Part shown: in pieces, positions 22,784 through 34,660 of the stretch | How positions within the stretch are numbered: the stretch's first letter is position 1 | Layout: each line of letters begins with the position of its first letter | Translations under genes and position numbers: made by a program | The notes under the pieces: model-generated | The model's input: only the letters and a program-made list of their open reading frames with translations | What the model was told of the DNA's origin: nothing | Database searches by the model: none | Assembly (NCBI RefSeq): GCF_902806685.2 | Contig: NC_048546.1 | Span: forward strand, 9,566,534 to 9,630,533 | Length of the DNA stretch: 64,000 nt | From: Maniola hyperantus | Lineage: Eukaryota; Arthropoda; Insecta; Lepidoptera; Nymphalidae | Reading direction: 5' to 3'

Positions 22784-23191
22784 AAAAAAACGGCCAAGTG
22801 CGAGTCACACTTCTACGACTACAGTCGTATTTTTTCGACATTTTGCACGATAATTCAAAAACTATGATCCAAAAAAATAAATAAAAATTTGTTTTAGGAT
22901 ATACATGTGAAGCCCTTTCATATGATACCCCACTAGTTATCTTACTTCGAAAATTGCAAATACTAATTTTTAGTTCATGACCACAATTTAATTTTTTTTG
23001 TGTGATGTAACCACAAATTCACGGTTTTCAGATTTTTCCCCTAATGTCTGCTATAAGGCCTACCTATCTACGTGCACATGATTCTAGGTCAACGGGAAGT
23101 ACTCTGTAGGTTTCTTGACAGACCGACAGACAGACAGAAAAATAAATAAAAAATAAGGGTTCTGTCTTTTCTTTTGAGGTACGGAACCCTA
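22784..23191 (+). repeat. Repeat D, copy 2
   Basis: 'aacggccaagtgcgagtcac' to 'tgaggtacggaaccct', with 'tttttcgacattttgcacg', 'catatgataccccacta' and 'aggtttcttgacagaccg' in between. Collinear with 29552-29990. Confidence 0.8.
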
Positions 23192-23463
23192 TAAACTAGC
23201 AAAACTTGAATAACTTATGGTGATATTTTTAATACTCGACCGCGTCCTTCAATACCTCGACTAATTCAGAAAATGGTTCTCCTGAGATTCGCACCATTTA
23301 ACAAGAAAAGGTCTTCGTATGAAAGCTGCAGCATCATGCAATCATAATTATATTGTAGAATCCCTTTCTCTCGGGGATGCTTTGAGATGCGTTTCTTTCT
23401 AGGAATTTTCAGCATTTGCAGGTACTAAGAATTTTTATATTAAAGAACATAATATTATAATAC

Positions 23464-23862
23464 ACTAGCTGATGCCCCGTGGATTTAGGTTTTTAAAAAT
23501 CTTGGAACTCTTTGATTTTCTGGGATAAAAAGCAGCTTAGCTCTCTCCAGTAGAGCGATTGTCTAAAACCTGCATCAATCATAATTACAATATCAATTGT
23601 TCTGATTGGCTGAATATGTGCGATTCTTGTTGCAACAATGCATTGTGGCCAATAGTGAGCGAGCATTAACCAATCAGAGATGATTGCGATCGTGACATTG
23701 TAGCTGTCAAACATCCGCGGTAGGACCACAGGTCTTTAACTATACGCATGCAAAAATCACGTCGATCCATTCATTGCTCGTCTGCGACGTGACACACCAA
23801 CAAAGTACAAACCAATAAACCAACAGACAAACACACTTTCGCATTTATAACATGGGTAGTGA
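23464..23862 (-). mobile_element. Helitron-like repeat B with a nested insertion
   Basis: 'actagctgatgcccc', 'ggatttaggtttttaaa' and 'agctctctccag' end at about 23543. 'ggtctttaactatacgcatg' resumes at about 23730 and runs to 'cgcatttataacatgg'. The parts are continuous at 478-718. Confidence 0.7.
23544..23731. mobile_element. Insertion inside repeat B (MITE-like)
   Basis: About 188 bp bounded by CAG on both sides (ctctccCAG / gaccaCAG). It contains inverted words 'gttctgattggct' and 'accaatcagag'. No terminal repeat is convincing and the superfamily is unknown. Confidence 0.5.
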
Positions 23863-23869
23863 TTATGTA

Positions 23870-24030
23870 TACTTTTATATCAAAATCCACACTAAGTAAT
23901 CTTATTCATGCGAAAGTGTGTCTGTGTCTGATTTACGTTTTGAAATTTGCTACATAGGCTACTTTTTATCCCGGGTAGTCACTGCCTTTCCACGGGATTT
24001 TTAAAACACCTAAATCAAAGTCGCAGGAGC
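23870..24030 (+). mobile_element. Helitron-like repeat B fragment
   Basis: 'cttattcatgcgaaagtgtg', 'ctactttttatcccggg', 'cacgggatttttaaaac' and 'cctaaatcaaagtcgcagg'. The 3' CTAG end is lost. Confidence 0.6.
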
Positions 24031-25011
24031 CATCTCGCACTTATTAAAATAACGCTTGCTTGGATAAATTATAAATGCACCCATAAAGTTTTTCGCCAAG
24101 AACAAATGTACATACATAAGTACATATGTAATATGTATGTACGTTTATGTAAGTTGGTTTAATTTATGTATATACTTATTATATAATATTACATAGTATG
24201 TTATGTTCTTTTCATGAGTATTTCTATCTTATTTTTATACCTATTCTACTCCCTTTACAACCTCTCAAACTGTCAAGGGTCACTGGTAGAGATCTCTTAT
24301 AAGAGATAAGTGCTTCCCTGTCCACTTTTGTTCTCTTTTTCTCTTTACTGTAAATGTTTTTAGTACAAATAAATATAAATAAATGCAGTAGCGTACATGC
24401 AGCCTCATGGACGGCATTCACATCGTATATTTGTTTTATAAACGCAACTGAGCTGAGATATTTTTATTAAATTCCTACAGAGGCCGTTTCGTCACGGGTT
24501 TCGTCGTTGCCCCGCATGCAAATGGTCTGCACTCCGTAGCAACGGACAGATATTGCTACGTCCCGTATTTATAGCTATTATGTTCCAGTTAAGGTTTATT
24601 TCATGTTATGGTTTGCGGTACAGACTAAGCGCAATCACTCTTAATTGCTATTAAGTAATACAAGTCCATTAAAATTCAGATTAAAATAATAATTTGAGTT
24701 AGTGTAACTTATGTAGGTACTTACCATCATGAGGTAGGTACGGATATAAAAAAAAAACATTTATTATTATGGAGATTAAACTAATTATATAAGTACTTCA
24801 GTCTGTTAACTTATTTTTAATTAAGTTAATTTTAAGTAACTAAGGTTATTTACGTCTAGTTAGTATTTGATGTATAAAACTTAGGTAAATCTTAGAAAAA
24901 ACCCGCTTCTAAAACTTTTGGTACAAGTTTCGATCTCAGAGTCATAAATTTTTGAAACCACTGGTCTACATCAATATAAGCAGAAATAAGCAGAAATATT
25001 AGCGTATAACC
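24031..25011. other. No recognisable feature
   Basis: AT-rich and non-coding by eye. Confidence 0.45.
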
Positions 25012-25174
25012 TATAGTTCGCGACAGATCGAGATGCCAATCGGGGTATGAGGTGGGGGACGCCCCGCACACCCGCATGTCACCCGCGCTATCCCGCACCG
25101 GATTAGAGCGGGGGCTGTCTGGGTGTGCGGGATATCTCCACCCCAATTGTCATCTCGTCCTGTCGCGTACTATA
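25012..25174 (+). mobile_element. GC-rich foldback MITE, full copy 3
   Basis: Ends 'tatagttcgcgacagatcg' and 'cgtcctgtcgcgtactata' pair. The pairing continues through 'gatgccaatcgggg', 'gacgccccgcacacccgc' and their complements, so the whole 163-bp unit is a snapback. The open frames across it are incidental. Confidence 0.85.
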
Positions 25175-25575
25175 CCTATGCACTAAATATGTAATTACCT
25201 CAATAAATTAATGATTGTGTTTTAGATTTAAATTCAGTTAACATTGGGTAATGCAATTTGCATAAAATGACCAAAAGTTTAATTTATTTATAAAACACTA
25301 AATAATATTATATATTTCGTAATTCTATCAAATGAAATGCGGATTAACTAACCACACGGTTAATGTTGTACGTACCCACACAATATTTTAGTAGTTACCT
25401 AATTTTCATCTAACTACCTACATTAAATATTTCACTAAACTAACATTGATTAATTACGCATCAACGTACATAATCTCTTTGATCATTTAAAATAATCAAA
25501 GCTTAATCTCTAAACCAAATCAATATAAGTAAATATAATATAAATTAATATAATAATACCTATCATAAGCTTTAA

Positions 25576-25651
25576 ATATATTAATGTAATAAAAATTATG
25601 AGGATAGGTTATTTATAACCTATCCTCATAATTTTTATTACATCAATATAT
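25576..25651. repeat. 37-bp palindromic hairpin
   Basis: Arms 25576-25612 and 25615-25651 pair with one mismatch (25583/25644) around a 2-nt loop. The core word is 'attatgaggataggttat' and its complement. Confidence 0.95.
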
Positions 25652-25681
25652 ATATTTATTAATATAATATATATGACACAG

Positions 25682-25764
25682 TCCACAACATGCTTAAGCT
25701 TATTGGTATATATATATATATACCAATGACTTATATGTACCAATAAGCTTAAGCATGTTGTGGA
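25682..25764. repeat. 27-bp inverted repeat with TA-rich loop
   Basis: Arms 25682-25708 and 25738-25764 are exact complements (core acatgcttaagcttattgg). Weaker pairing continues about 6 bp outward. The loop holds a nested 'ttggta(ta)naccaa' hairpin. Confidence 0.95.
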
Positions 25765-25867
25765 TTGTGGCATGCTTATTTATTGACTCGAGCAATAGTG
25801 TAAGTACTATTAGGAACCCTATTGCTTGTTTAAACTAGACAGTAAGACAACGGAGGAGCCCTGTCAC

Positions 25868-26533
25868 ATGAAAAATGTACATCAAAGTATACAGAGCTTC
25901 ACCGGCAAAGAATTAGAAATTGCAAGTTGTTGCAAAAAATCTAATGTTATCAATCTGGTGCACCAAAACATTCAATGTATCAGAGGGAAAGATCTGGAAA
26001 TAGAACTTTTTTTGAATAATTTCAATATTGATATTTTATGTATAACTGAGCATTGGTTAAAAAATCATGAGTATACATTCAATTTTGGTAATCACCAGGT
26101 TGGTAGTTCGTTCACCAGAACCAATGCGATTCATGGCGGCTCGTTAATTTTGCTTAGCAAACAATTAAAATTCAAGAATCGAAATGACATAGAGAGCCTG
26201 TCTGTTGAGCGAACAATAGAACTATCCTCAGTTGAACTTGAGCAATTCATTGTTGTGTCTGTATATAGACCACCCTTGTCTAACTTTGATCTTTTTGAAA
26301 AGGTAATGGATGAAGTCTTATTCAAAATCTCAAAATCAAATAAAAAGCTGATTGTGTGCGGAGACTTTAATGTAAATATTTTGGAAAGTAGCCCTTTAAA
26401 TGGCAAATTATTAAATCTTTTCAAATCCTACAACCTATCCAACATGTTTATGGAGCCTACAAGAATAACTGTAACTAGCGCCACATGTATAGACAATATT
26501 TTTACAAATATAATCCAATTACTAAAACCATAA
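25868..26533 (+). pseudogene. LINE ORF2, AP-like endonuclease part (frameshifted)
   Basis: The first ATG of the frame is at 25868, but the frame is open from about 25814 and the true N-terminus is uncertain. The product is an exonuclease-endonuclease-phosphatase domain that would nick target DNA to prime reverse transcription. In order it shows HQNIQ (metal-binding Asn), CITEHW (catalytic Glu), YRPP, CGDFNVN (Asp and Asn) and CIDNIFTN. The final SDH motif is not in this frame. It appears in the next frame at about 26548-26556 (DSDHCGQ), so a single frameshift between about 26510 and 26533 splits the domain. Without repair the endonuclease would lack its last catalytic His. Confidence 0.85.
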
Positions 26534-28773
26534 TTAGCAAATTGGATTCGGATCATTGTGGACAGTTGATCCAGTTTGAAAATTTGAAGAAAAAAAATTC
26601 TAAACGTAGAATAACCTTTGTACCAGTAACGTCTGACCGAATTGAGAATATGAGACTAAGCCTTATAAAACACCTTCCATTTTTGTCAAATGGGTTTAGT
26701 CCTGATGAAATGTATAATACATTTTTTAATATATTCAATACTATATTTAACTCAATATTCACCAGTAAATCGGTCTTGACTACTGATGCAAAAGTTTTTA
26801 GTGAATGGGCAACAGTAGAACTACATAAAAGTAGACAAAAACTATATGAATTGTATGCGGAGCGACAATATGATACTGGTGACGAATTCAAGCAGTACGT
26901 TCAACTGTTTTCCAAAAAGTTTAAGAGAGATTGCATTGCAGCCAAGTCAAAATATATCCAGGCAAAAATTAAAAACAGCTCCAATGTAGTAAAAACTACC
27001 TGGAAAATAGTTAACGAAGAAACAGGAAGAGTGACACATAAAACTTGTAATTTTGAACTAAAATATCATGACAAGTTGATTACGTCAGACCCCGAGGTTG
27101 CAACCGTTTTCGAGACCTTCTTTACAGATATTCCTGTTTCTACTACAAAATCATTGAACTCTTCAGCAGCCGCCGCTCTCTCACTATTGGAGGATAACGT
27201 GCCTGAATGTAATAAAATGTTTGAATTCAGTCACGTTAGTTGCTCTGACGTTATCAAAGCTTTTAAATTAATTAATAATAAAAAAACAAATGATCTGTGG
27301 GGCATTTCCGTTAACGTTGTGAAATCATTAATTGATATTGTTGCACCCGAGTTAGCATTAATATTCAATAATTGTGTTGACTGTGATGAGTTTCCAGACT
27401 TAATGAAACATAGTAAAATAATTCCATTATTTAAATCAGGTAGTACTAGTGACCCCACTAACTTCAGACCGATATCTGTACTACCCACTTTTAGTAAAAT
27501 CTTTGAAAAAATAATTTTAACTCAACTGCTTAATTTTTTCAACATTAATGATTTATTTCACACCAAACAGTTTGGTTTTACACGGGGTCGCTCAACAACC
27601 GATGCTGGTGTTGAGTTAATACTAAATATATTTGAAGCCTGGGAGGAATCACGTGATGCGCTTGGCGTTTTATGTGATTTATCCAAGGCTTTCGACTGCG
27701 TTGATCATGAAACATTGGTCGCGAAATTGCACCATTATGGAATTAGGGGTGCAGCATTGGAATTGATGAGTTCTTACCTAAATGATAGAATACAAAGGGT
27801 AGACGTGAATGGAAAGCGATCTCCCGGATCCGTTGTAAAAATGGGGGTGCCACAAGGTTCCATCTTAGGACCTTTTCTGTTCCTTATTTACATCAATGAC
27901 CTTCCTTACCTCGCTAAGGACAATTACGGGATAGTCTTGTTTGCTGATGATACATCACTTTTATTTAAAATCAATCGATACTTAACAACTTTTGATGAAG
28001 TAAACAATTCTCTCACCAAGTTAGTACAGTGGTTCGAAGCTAATAACCTGCTTCTCAACGGGAAAAAGACAAAGTGTATTAAATTCACTTTACCAAATGT
28101 TAAGCAGGTGAAAACCACTGTGCAACTTAATAATGAGGAATTAGATTTAGTGGATACCGCTATTTTTCTTGGAATAACGTTAGATGCAAAACTTCAATGG
28201 GGCTCTCATATAAATAACTTATCGAACAGACTTAGTTCTGCCGCATATGCGGTAAAAAAGATTCGCCAGTTGACAGACATAGAAACTGCGAGACTAGTAT
28301 ATTTTAGTTACTTTCACAGCATTATGTCATATGGTATATTATTATGGGGTAATGCTGCTGATATTAATTCTATTTTTGTGCTGCAGAAAAGGGCTGTTCG
28401 AGCCATATACAGTATGGGGCCACGAGAGTCGCTGAGAACTAAATTTAGGGAAGTTAAAATTATGACAGTGCATAATCAATATATTTTTGAAAATTTACTG
28501 TACGTACATAAAAACATAAATAAATTTTAAAAAAAAAGTGACTGTCATAATATAAATACTAGAAATAAAAATAAACTTGTAATTCCCGCCTCTAGGCTCA
28601 GTAAAGTTAGCAATTCATTTGCTCGTAATTCCATACGTTTCTATAATAAGCTTCCAGAAGACATATTGGAGATGTCTCTCAACAAGTTCAAAGTTTTCAT
28701 AAAACGTAAACTAATTGAAAAATCCTATTACAATGTAAAGGATTATTTAAATGATAAGCAAGCTTGGGAATGA
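26485..28773 (+). pseudogene. LINE ORF2, reverse transcriptase part with one internal stop
   Basis: The frame carries the end of the endonuclease (DSDHCGQ), a linker and a full reverse transcriptase. RT motifs are IIPLFKSGS, NFRPISVLPTFSKIFEK, QFGFTRGRSTTDA, CDLSKAFDCVDH (catalytic Asp), GVPQGSILGPFLFLIYINDL and the FADDT box. The ATG at 26485 is a chance start, because the frame really continues from the endonuclease. A TAA at 28528-28530 interrupts the protein after YVHKNINKF. The same frame then runs another 81 codons (NTRNKNKL, FYNKLPEDI, KDYLNDKQAWE) to a TGA at 28771-28773; this C-terminal tail is typical of the family. Two lesions in an otherwise open 2.9-kb frame imply recent loss of activity. 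Confidence 0.9.
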
Positions 28774-29035
28774 GTTGCTTAACGACTTTGTGATAGTTCT
28801 AATAAGTTTCAATAAATTTGTAAAGTGGTGATAATAAAAAGAATACCCGGCTGAGTTTGTTGTGGGCTCTTCTCAGACCTGGGCGCGTTTGGAACCCTCG
28901 TAGCTTTAGTTTTAAGTTTGCGTTATAATTATCACCACTATATTATCTTACAAATCTAACACTATACCAGACAATCAATAAGAGTAATTTATTACCTATT
29001 TTGAATAAATCATTTGACTTTGACTTTGACTATTA
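28774..29035 (+). other. LINE 3' UTR and (TTTGAC)n tail
   Basis: It contains 'cccggctgagtttgttgtgg', 'ctgggcgcgtttggaaccc' and 'gcttatagttttaag'-like words, then 'ttttgaataaatcatttgac' and two further 'tttgac' units. AATAAA is embedded in the last words. These are recognition sequences for the element's own reverse transcriptase. Confidence 0.75.
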
Positions 29036-29551
29036 CTTATCCATAAAATATCATTAAAAACGATTGCCTTCGTTTTTCATGACTATGGATAAATGATAAC
29101 GGTGGTTGGATGAGAAAGGCTGAATACTGGATGTATTGACCGGGGTAGAAGTGGACAGTAAGTAACTTATTCCACATACTTAATCCTTTAATAGTAAGTA
29201 ACAACCATGCTCTAACTATTAAAAATACCTAAGTATATTTTGTAAACAGCTTAGATTTCTTTCTTTGAAATAGAACAGGATTTCAAGAGTCTCACGTTAA
29301 AAGCATTGAATTATTGCGTACAGGACCAACGTGTACCTATGTAGTAAAATAATTCCTCATGAGGTTAAAGTAGCAATCAAATAGCATTACCGTAAAGATG
29401 CTTAGTCAAAATACGCAATGTGCACAATCCGGCCATGTTGAATCGTATTCCAAACAAACTTATTACCACCTTCTCCATAAAAACACAAAGGCTCCTGATT
29501 TTCTGGCTAGTTGAACAAATATCTATTTCAACTTGCCTGGACAGGTCTAAG
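29036..29551. other. No recognisable feature
   Basis: Non-coding by eye. Confidence 0.4.
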
Positions 29552-29990
29552 AAAAAAACCGGCCAAGTGCGAGTCAGGCTCGCGCACCGAGGGTTCCGTA
29601 GTACCTACAGTCGCATTTTTTCGACATCTTGCACGATAAATCAAAAACAGCTATGGTTGATAAAAATAAATAAAAATCTGTTTTAGAATCCATAGGTGAA
29701 GATCCCTTTCATATGATACCCCACTTGATAAAGTTATCTCACTTTGATAATTGAAAATTCTAACTATTAGTTCATGACCAGAATTTTTTTTTTTGTGTGA
29801 TGTAATCCTAAATTCACGGTTTTCAGATTTTTCCCGAATGTCGGCTATGAGACCTACCTACCTCCCAAATTTTATGATTCTAGGTCAACGGGACCCTGTA
29901 GGTTTCTTGACAGGCCGATATCGATAGACAGACAACAAAGTGATCCTATAAAGGTTCCGTTTTTACTTTTGAGGTACGAAACCCTAAAAA
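29552..29990 (+). repeat. Repeat D, copy 3
   Basis: 'aaccggccaagtgcgagtcag' to 'tgaggtacgaaaccctaaaa', with 'tttttcgacatcttgcacg', 'tcatatgataccccacttg' and a 'gatagacagacaac' run before the end. Confidence 0.8.
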
Positions 29991-30609
29991 GGGCAGATGT
30001 TGACATGTTGGACGAGTGCTCATACAAACGGAGGCGGCCCATCTTTTGTTAAGCAAACTACCCTTGGAGATATTCCTAGAATTACAAAATGTTTAGTTAT
30101 TTGTTAAACTCTTATTAAGTTATGTCACTTCAGTACTGATTTGGCAACTTTTAATGTATGTGAGCTAAAGAATAAGTGACTCTATTCAACCTGTAAATAA
30201 AGTCGTGTATAGGAGTAAAGTTAAGTTTGTTTTCTTCTAATTGTCCCACGCAACGCAATGGAGCTGTCTGCAGTTGAATAAGTCGTCGATAAATTAAATT
30301 CGTTTCCGCCGTGTGATTTCTAAGGATGTCTCAATTTGTTTTCTGTTACACACAAAGCACTTTGTCTCTTTCGTCTTTTTGTCAACCAAGTGATTTAATG
30401 TAAATGACGCGTACCAATTTCTAAAATAAATCTATCGACGCACGCTTCATTGATTTGGCAGAAGTAATTCAAACAGAAAACACTACAAATGTGCATAGTA
30501 TTAATTTAAAACATTAACTTGTTATTAATAAAAATTATAACGACTCTTGAATAACTTTAAACTATAAGTGAAGACTTCCAATAAATTAGCTATTATTAGA
30601 TTCAGAATA
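29991..30609. other. No recognisable feature
   Basis: Non-coding by eye. Confidence 0.4.
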
Positions 30610-30911
30610 TCATCATCATCATGATCAACCCATCGCCGGCTCACTACAGAGCATGGGTCTCCTCTCAGAGTGAGAAGGGTTTTGGCCATAGTCTACCACG
30701 CTGGCCAAGTGCGGATTGGCAGACTTCACACATCTTTACGAACATTTGCAGGTTTCGTTACGATGTTTTCCTTCACCGTTAAAGCAAGTGATATTTTAAT
30801 TACTTAAAAACGCACATAACTCCTAAAAGTTAGAGGTGCGTGCCCGGGATCGAACCCCCGAACTCCGATTGGAAGACAGACGTCCTAACCACTGGGCTAC
30901 CACAGCTTTCA
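30610..30911 (-). mobile_element. SINE-A, full length
   Basis: (atc)n tail complement at the left, full body, then the inverted tRNA-like head 'cccgggatcgaacccccg' (B box) and 'ctaaccactgggctacc' (A box). About 300 bp, intact in structure. Confidence 0.85.
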
Positions 30912-32838
30912 ATAATAATATTACGATTCGTAAAAGAAAGGTCTTGCGTAACTATATAAGCTATTTATATGACAATCTATGAACTTTATCCAAACAAGAG
31001 AAAGCCAATAAGAAGTTAAGTCAATATATCAAATCAAATCATAAAGATTTTCTATTACATCCGTTATATTCAATAACCGTACTTATCATGACAGTGAAAA
31101 TCTATTTATTTACATTCACATTGGATACAAAGAACGCGATGTTGGTGGACGTTACCTACTTGACATAGGTACCTACGTAGAAGGTCTTAGGTCAATAACG
31201 ATAAAAGTGGGTACTTAAACTGAGTATCAAAGTAAACATTTATATTATAGCCTACCGATCGACTTTAATAATAGAGTCTACCACAATGATACGCCAATAA
31301 TATTTATTGACGTTATCACTTATGGGTAACATAGGAATATTATAACTAGAAACTTGCACTATCTAATAAATTATGCATAAACTGGTAGTTCGAGATGATG
31401 CTGTAAATTCAGTTACGTATCTATTTTATATCATGGAAAGTAGGGAGGAGGATGTGACCATACGATGCTTTGAAAATACTATTAACTTGTATTAAAAGGG
31501 TTGATTAATAAATCTATCTGTTTCTTGTAGGACTTTGAATTTATTTAAAATTTTATTATCAATTGGCTACCACTTGCGACTTCGGTCCCGTAAGAATTTT
31601 GGCCCTATTCTTTGTCTACATTATAAAGAAAACTTTTAGCAAAATTTCAGCTTTGTAGGTCCAAAGTTTTGGGCTGAGCATTGATGAGTCTATGTGCGCA
31701 TCAGGACTTCTTTTAGAATAATATATAAGTAGAAAAAATTACACATTTCTGTTTGCATAAGTTTTTTTGGTGTTAAAAATTTAAACATTAACAAACAGAT
31801 ATTGCTAAAAAGGGATCACCTTGAAACTTTAGATTCGCGGTCTTGTTAACCTTATTCGCAAAATCTAAGTTTAAAACAAGGCGGATCACCAATATGCCAG
31901 AGCATTGCCTGTCGAATTTCACGTGCAATTTGCTTTGAAAGCTTTTGAGCCGTGGCTAATGTTTTCGCTAAGCGATTCGTTCAACTTGCAAGACAGGGGC
32001 GGTTGTTTTTAGTAAATTGCTGCCTTACCGAGTTGAGTTTTATCGTTGAACTTATTGATAAAGCTGAATTCTCGTACCTACGCTTGATGTAGGTTAATTG
32101 GCATTTTAATTAAAAAGCTTCTTAAAAAATTGATATAAGTTTTTTTTTTTCATTTTTTTATTTGATATACAAAATAGCTTTAAGGACCTCTCATTATATT
32201 TTAAAGATGAGGTTTTTAATCGACTTAGCCCTGACTGGTTTTGACGCAAAATAATTGGGATGATAAAACGATCATTAGTTTTGCAGAAATTGCATAGTTA
32301 TCTACTTACTTGGCTGCGGTATCTAGTAGATAAAAGTGTCTCACTATCTTAGACCAGACTTATAACATCTAAGGCTATTTTGCATCTTTAAAACATTGGC
32401 AACCGATCCGACCGATAGGCAGTTGGCTGCGCCAAAAGATTTTTATTGTTGCGCCTATTTTACTAACTCTTTTACATATTCATCTCTACTTAATCTAAAG
32501 TAAGGTAATATCTTTGCTCTATAGGCGCCAGTATTTCCGGAAGAAAGGTAGAATAAAAATCCTATTCGGGAAAATGTTCAAGCCCAACTTCCTCAAGTAT
32601 TAGGTTACGATTCAATCAGTAAGTCTTTGTTCGATTGATGTATATGGAGAGTTTCGGGAAACAAAACAAATTACATGTGTCATATGGACTGGTCTGTTTT
32701 ACTTGTATTTACTGATGCTATCGATTACAACCTTTATTTTCGTGTATTGATGCTTTTCTTCGAATAGTAGGCTCCATTTCTTTTATTAATTTGAAGACTT
32801 TGCTTATAAAGAAAGAGCCAGCGCCTGCCAGACCTTCG
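30912..32838. other. Mostly unrecognised; one Helitron-like fragment at 31562-31710
   Basis: The fragment 'cagctttgtaggtccaaagt..gagcattgatga' is an inverted relative of 42712-42846 (repeat F). The rest is AT-rich without a supported gene. Confidence 0.4.
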
Positions 32839-33178
32839 TTATTTTATAAAAGCTGAGAGTTCCTCTGCATATTGTCCCCAACCCTCTGCATGCATGGAAA
32901 CCCTCTGCCAGACACCCTTAAATAAATAATTTAATCCCTTAAATAATCTGCCAGAGGGTTACGTGATTTCTAAGACTATGCTGAAGAAAACATAAAAATT
33001 AGACTTTTACTTTGACGTAAGATTTTAAACACCTTTATTACCTGTTACCTCCCAAAGCCACCATGATCGAAGCAAACATTCAAATAAATGTTCCTCCTAG
33101 TGTTGGGGTCCGGGATTGAACCCCCGACCTCCGTTTAGGAAGCGGACGTCCTAACCACTAGGCCATCACATCTTACAT
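32839..33178 (-). mobile_element. SINE-C with tRNA-like head
   Basis: The inverted head at 33110-33170 has B box 'gattgaacccccgacc' and A box 'ctaaccactaggccatc'. The body includes 'cctcccaaagccaccatg', 'acctttattacctgtta' and 'tctgccagagggttacgtg'. The head is nearly the same as that of SINE-A, but the body is unrelated. Confidence 0.75.
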
Positions 33179-34305
33179 ATTATAGCAAAGGAAAAATGCA
33201 CATCAATTTCACAAGTGAGCGCGCTACTACATTATTTTTGTGAGGGGAATTTCACCATTTACTGCACTTTACGACGCAACCTTTATTATCAGACCCTCCT
33301 TGAGAGTATAAATATTAAAAAAAACTTCACAGTCATTGTGACTTGGGTACTATTTTTCGACGGATTATGCAGCTGCAGCAATCGTAACTGTCACATGCAA
33401 TGATTTACAACGTCTCTCGCTGCGCTTTCTTATGACTCCAGTACACATTAACCCTATGCGCTCGGCAGGTGCCGGCTTACATGTGAACTTTGCTTACAAA
33501 GTGTGATCTTTTGATCTCTCTCTTTCTCTCTCTCTCTCTCTTTATTTGTATTTGTAATTGCTGTCGTAATGGCTTCCCATAAATCACGCATTGTTAGGAG
33601 TTTTCTTGGGATAGTAATGCAGTGAGTTCCTCAGAACCTACCTCATACGACTTGGCTAGGAGAGTATTACAACTGTTAGGTTTAATACTATTATCAGATT
33701 TTAGTGATAATAACCGGGTCCAACGGCTAAGCATGCTCTCCGAGATGGAGGCACTGAAAAAGCCTAATTCGGACCTCTAAATTCTATGTCTCATCTAGTT
33801 ACTGACTTGGTCAACGTTGCTTAACAATTGTAATGGGCTGATATGCGCTGTCAGAAATAGGCGTCCCTCACTCCTTCAACTCACAAAAATAACCCCACAA
33901 AAGGCCGCACACAGAAAATATACGTCCTGTACATTTATCCTGTACTGTATCATTCACCGATATGTATTGGCCGAGCACGTTGGGCTAATGTGACTAGGTT
34001 CTTTATATTATACAAATCATATCCAGATTGGTATAATGTTGGATGATTCAGAAGACCACTAAAATGGATTTTATGACTTAAAAATAAACCGATTTGGAAT
34101 TTAACTGCATATTAGAATAACTTTTATGTCTGATTGCCACTTGGAATTTTTCATGGGGTCTTATTATTTGAATTACTTTAATGTGTATTTGTCCACTTGT
34201 CCAGATTATTTTTACTGTCACATTTACCTTCATACTTTATAAATAAGTTTTGTATTTTATTTTCGTTATTTTATCTTAAACTGATGGATGCACGAAAGTC
34301 ATCCA
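33179..34305. other. No gene; short (CT)n tract at about 33517-33542
   Basis: A TC-rich microsatellite, otherwise no recognised feature. Confidence 0.45.
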
Positions 34306-34352
34306 CCTAGGGCAATGATATTAGAAGTTTTCTTCTAATATCATTGACCTAG
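34306..34352. repeat. Hairpin with ~21-bp arms
   Basis: 'cctagggcaatgatattagaa' pairs with 'ttctaatatcattgacctagg', with one mismatch and a short loop. Confidence 0.9.
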
Positions 34353-34460
34353 GGAGATATTGTACTGCATTTTATGTACAATAAGTGCATAAGATCGTTG
34401 ATTAACTTTGACCAAATTAAATTTAGTTTAGGTATAAAGCTGCTAGCTATCTTTTCTCAT

Positions 34461-34660
34461 AGCGCGACAGGTGGAGATGGCAATCGTGGTATGAGGCGGG
34501 GGGACACCTGCACACCGGTACGTCACCCGTGCTATCCCGCACGTCACCCGCGCTATCCCGCACGTCACCTGCGCTATCCCACTCCGGGTTAGCGCGGGGG
34601 CTGTTCGGGTGTGCGGGGCGTCCCCACCCCGATTGCCATTTTGACCTGTTGCGTGTTATA
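34461..34660 (+). mobile_element. GC-rich foldback MITE, expanded copy 4
   Basis: Ends 'gcgcgacaggtggagatgg' and 'gccattttgacctgttgcg'. The core holds three tandem ~24-bp units of 'gctatcccgcacgtcacc' type, one or two more than in other copies. Confidence 0.85.

Larger units (their letters stand above)
25826..29035 (+). mobile_element. Non-LTR retrotransposon, jockey/CR1 group, inactivated
   Basis: This element encodes an endonuclease and reverse transcriptase in one broken frame and ends in a 3' UTR and a (tttgac)n tail at about 29010-29030, the usual end of CR1/Daphne-like insect elements. No ORF1 (nucleic-acid-binding protein) is visible upstream; that region is AT-rich with two hairpins, so the 5' end is probably truncated. 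I could not identify a target-site duplication. The clade assignment is from recalled motifs and needs a tree. Confidence 0.85.

Noticed and set aside
33110..33175. Functional tRNA gene on the minus strand
   Set aside because: A and B boxes are present, but the sequence continues into a SINE body found elsewhere.
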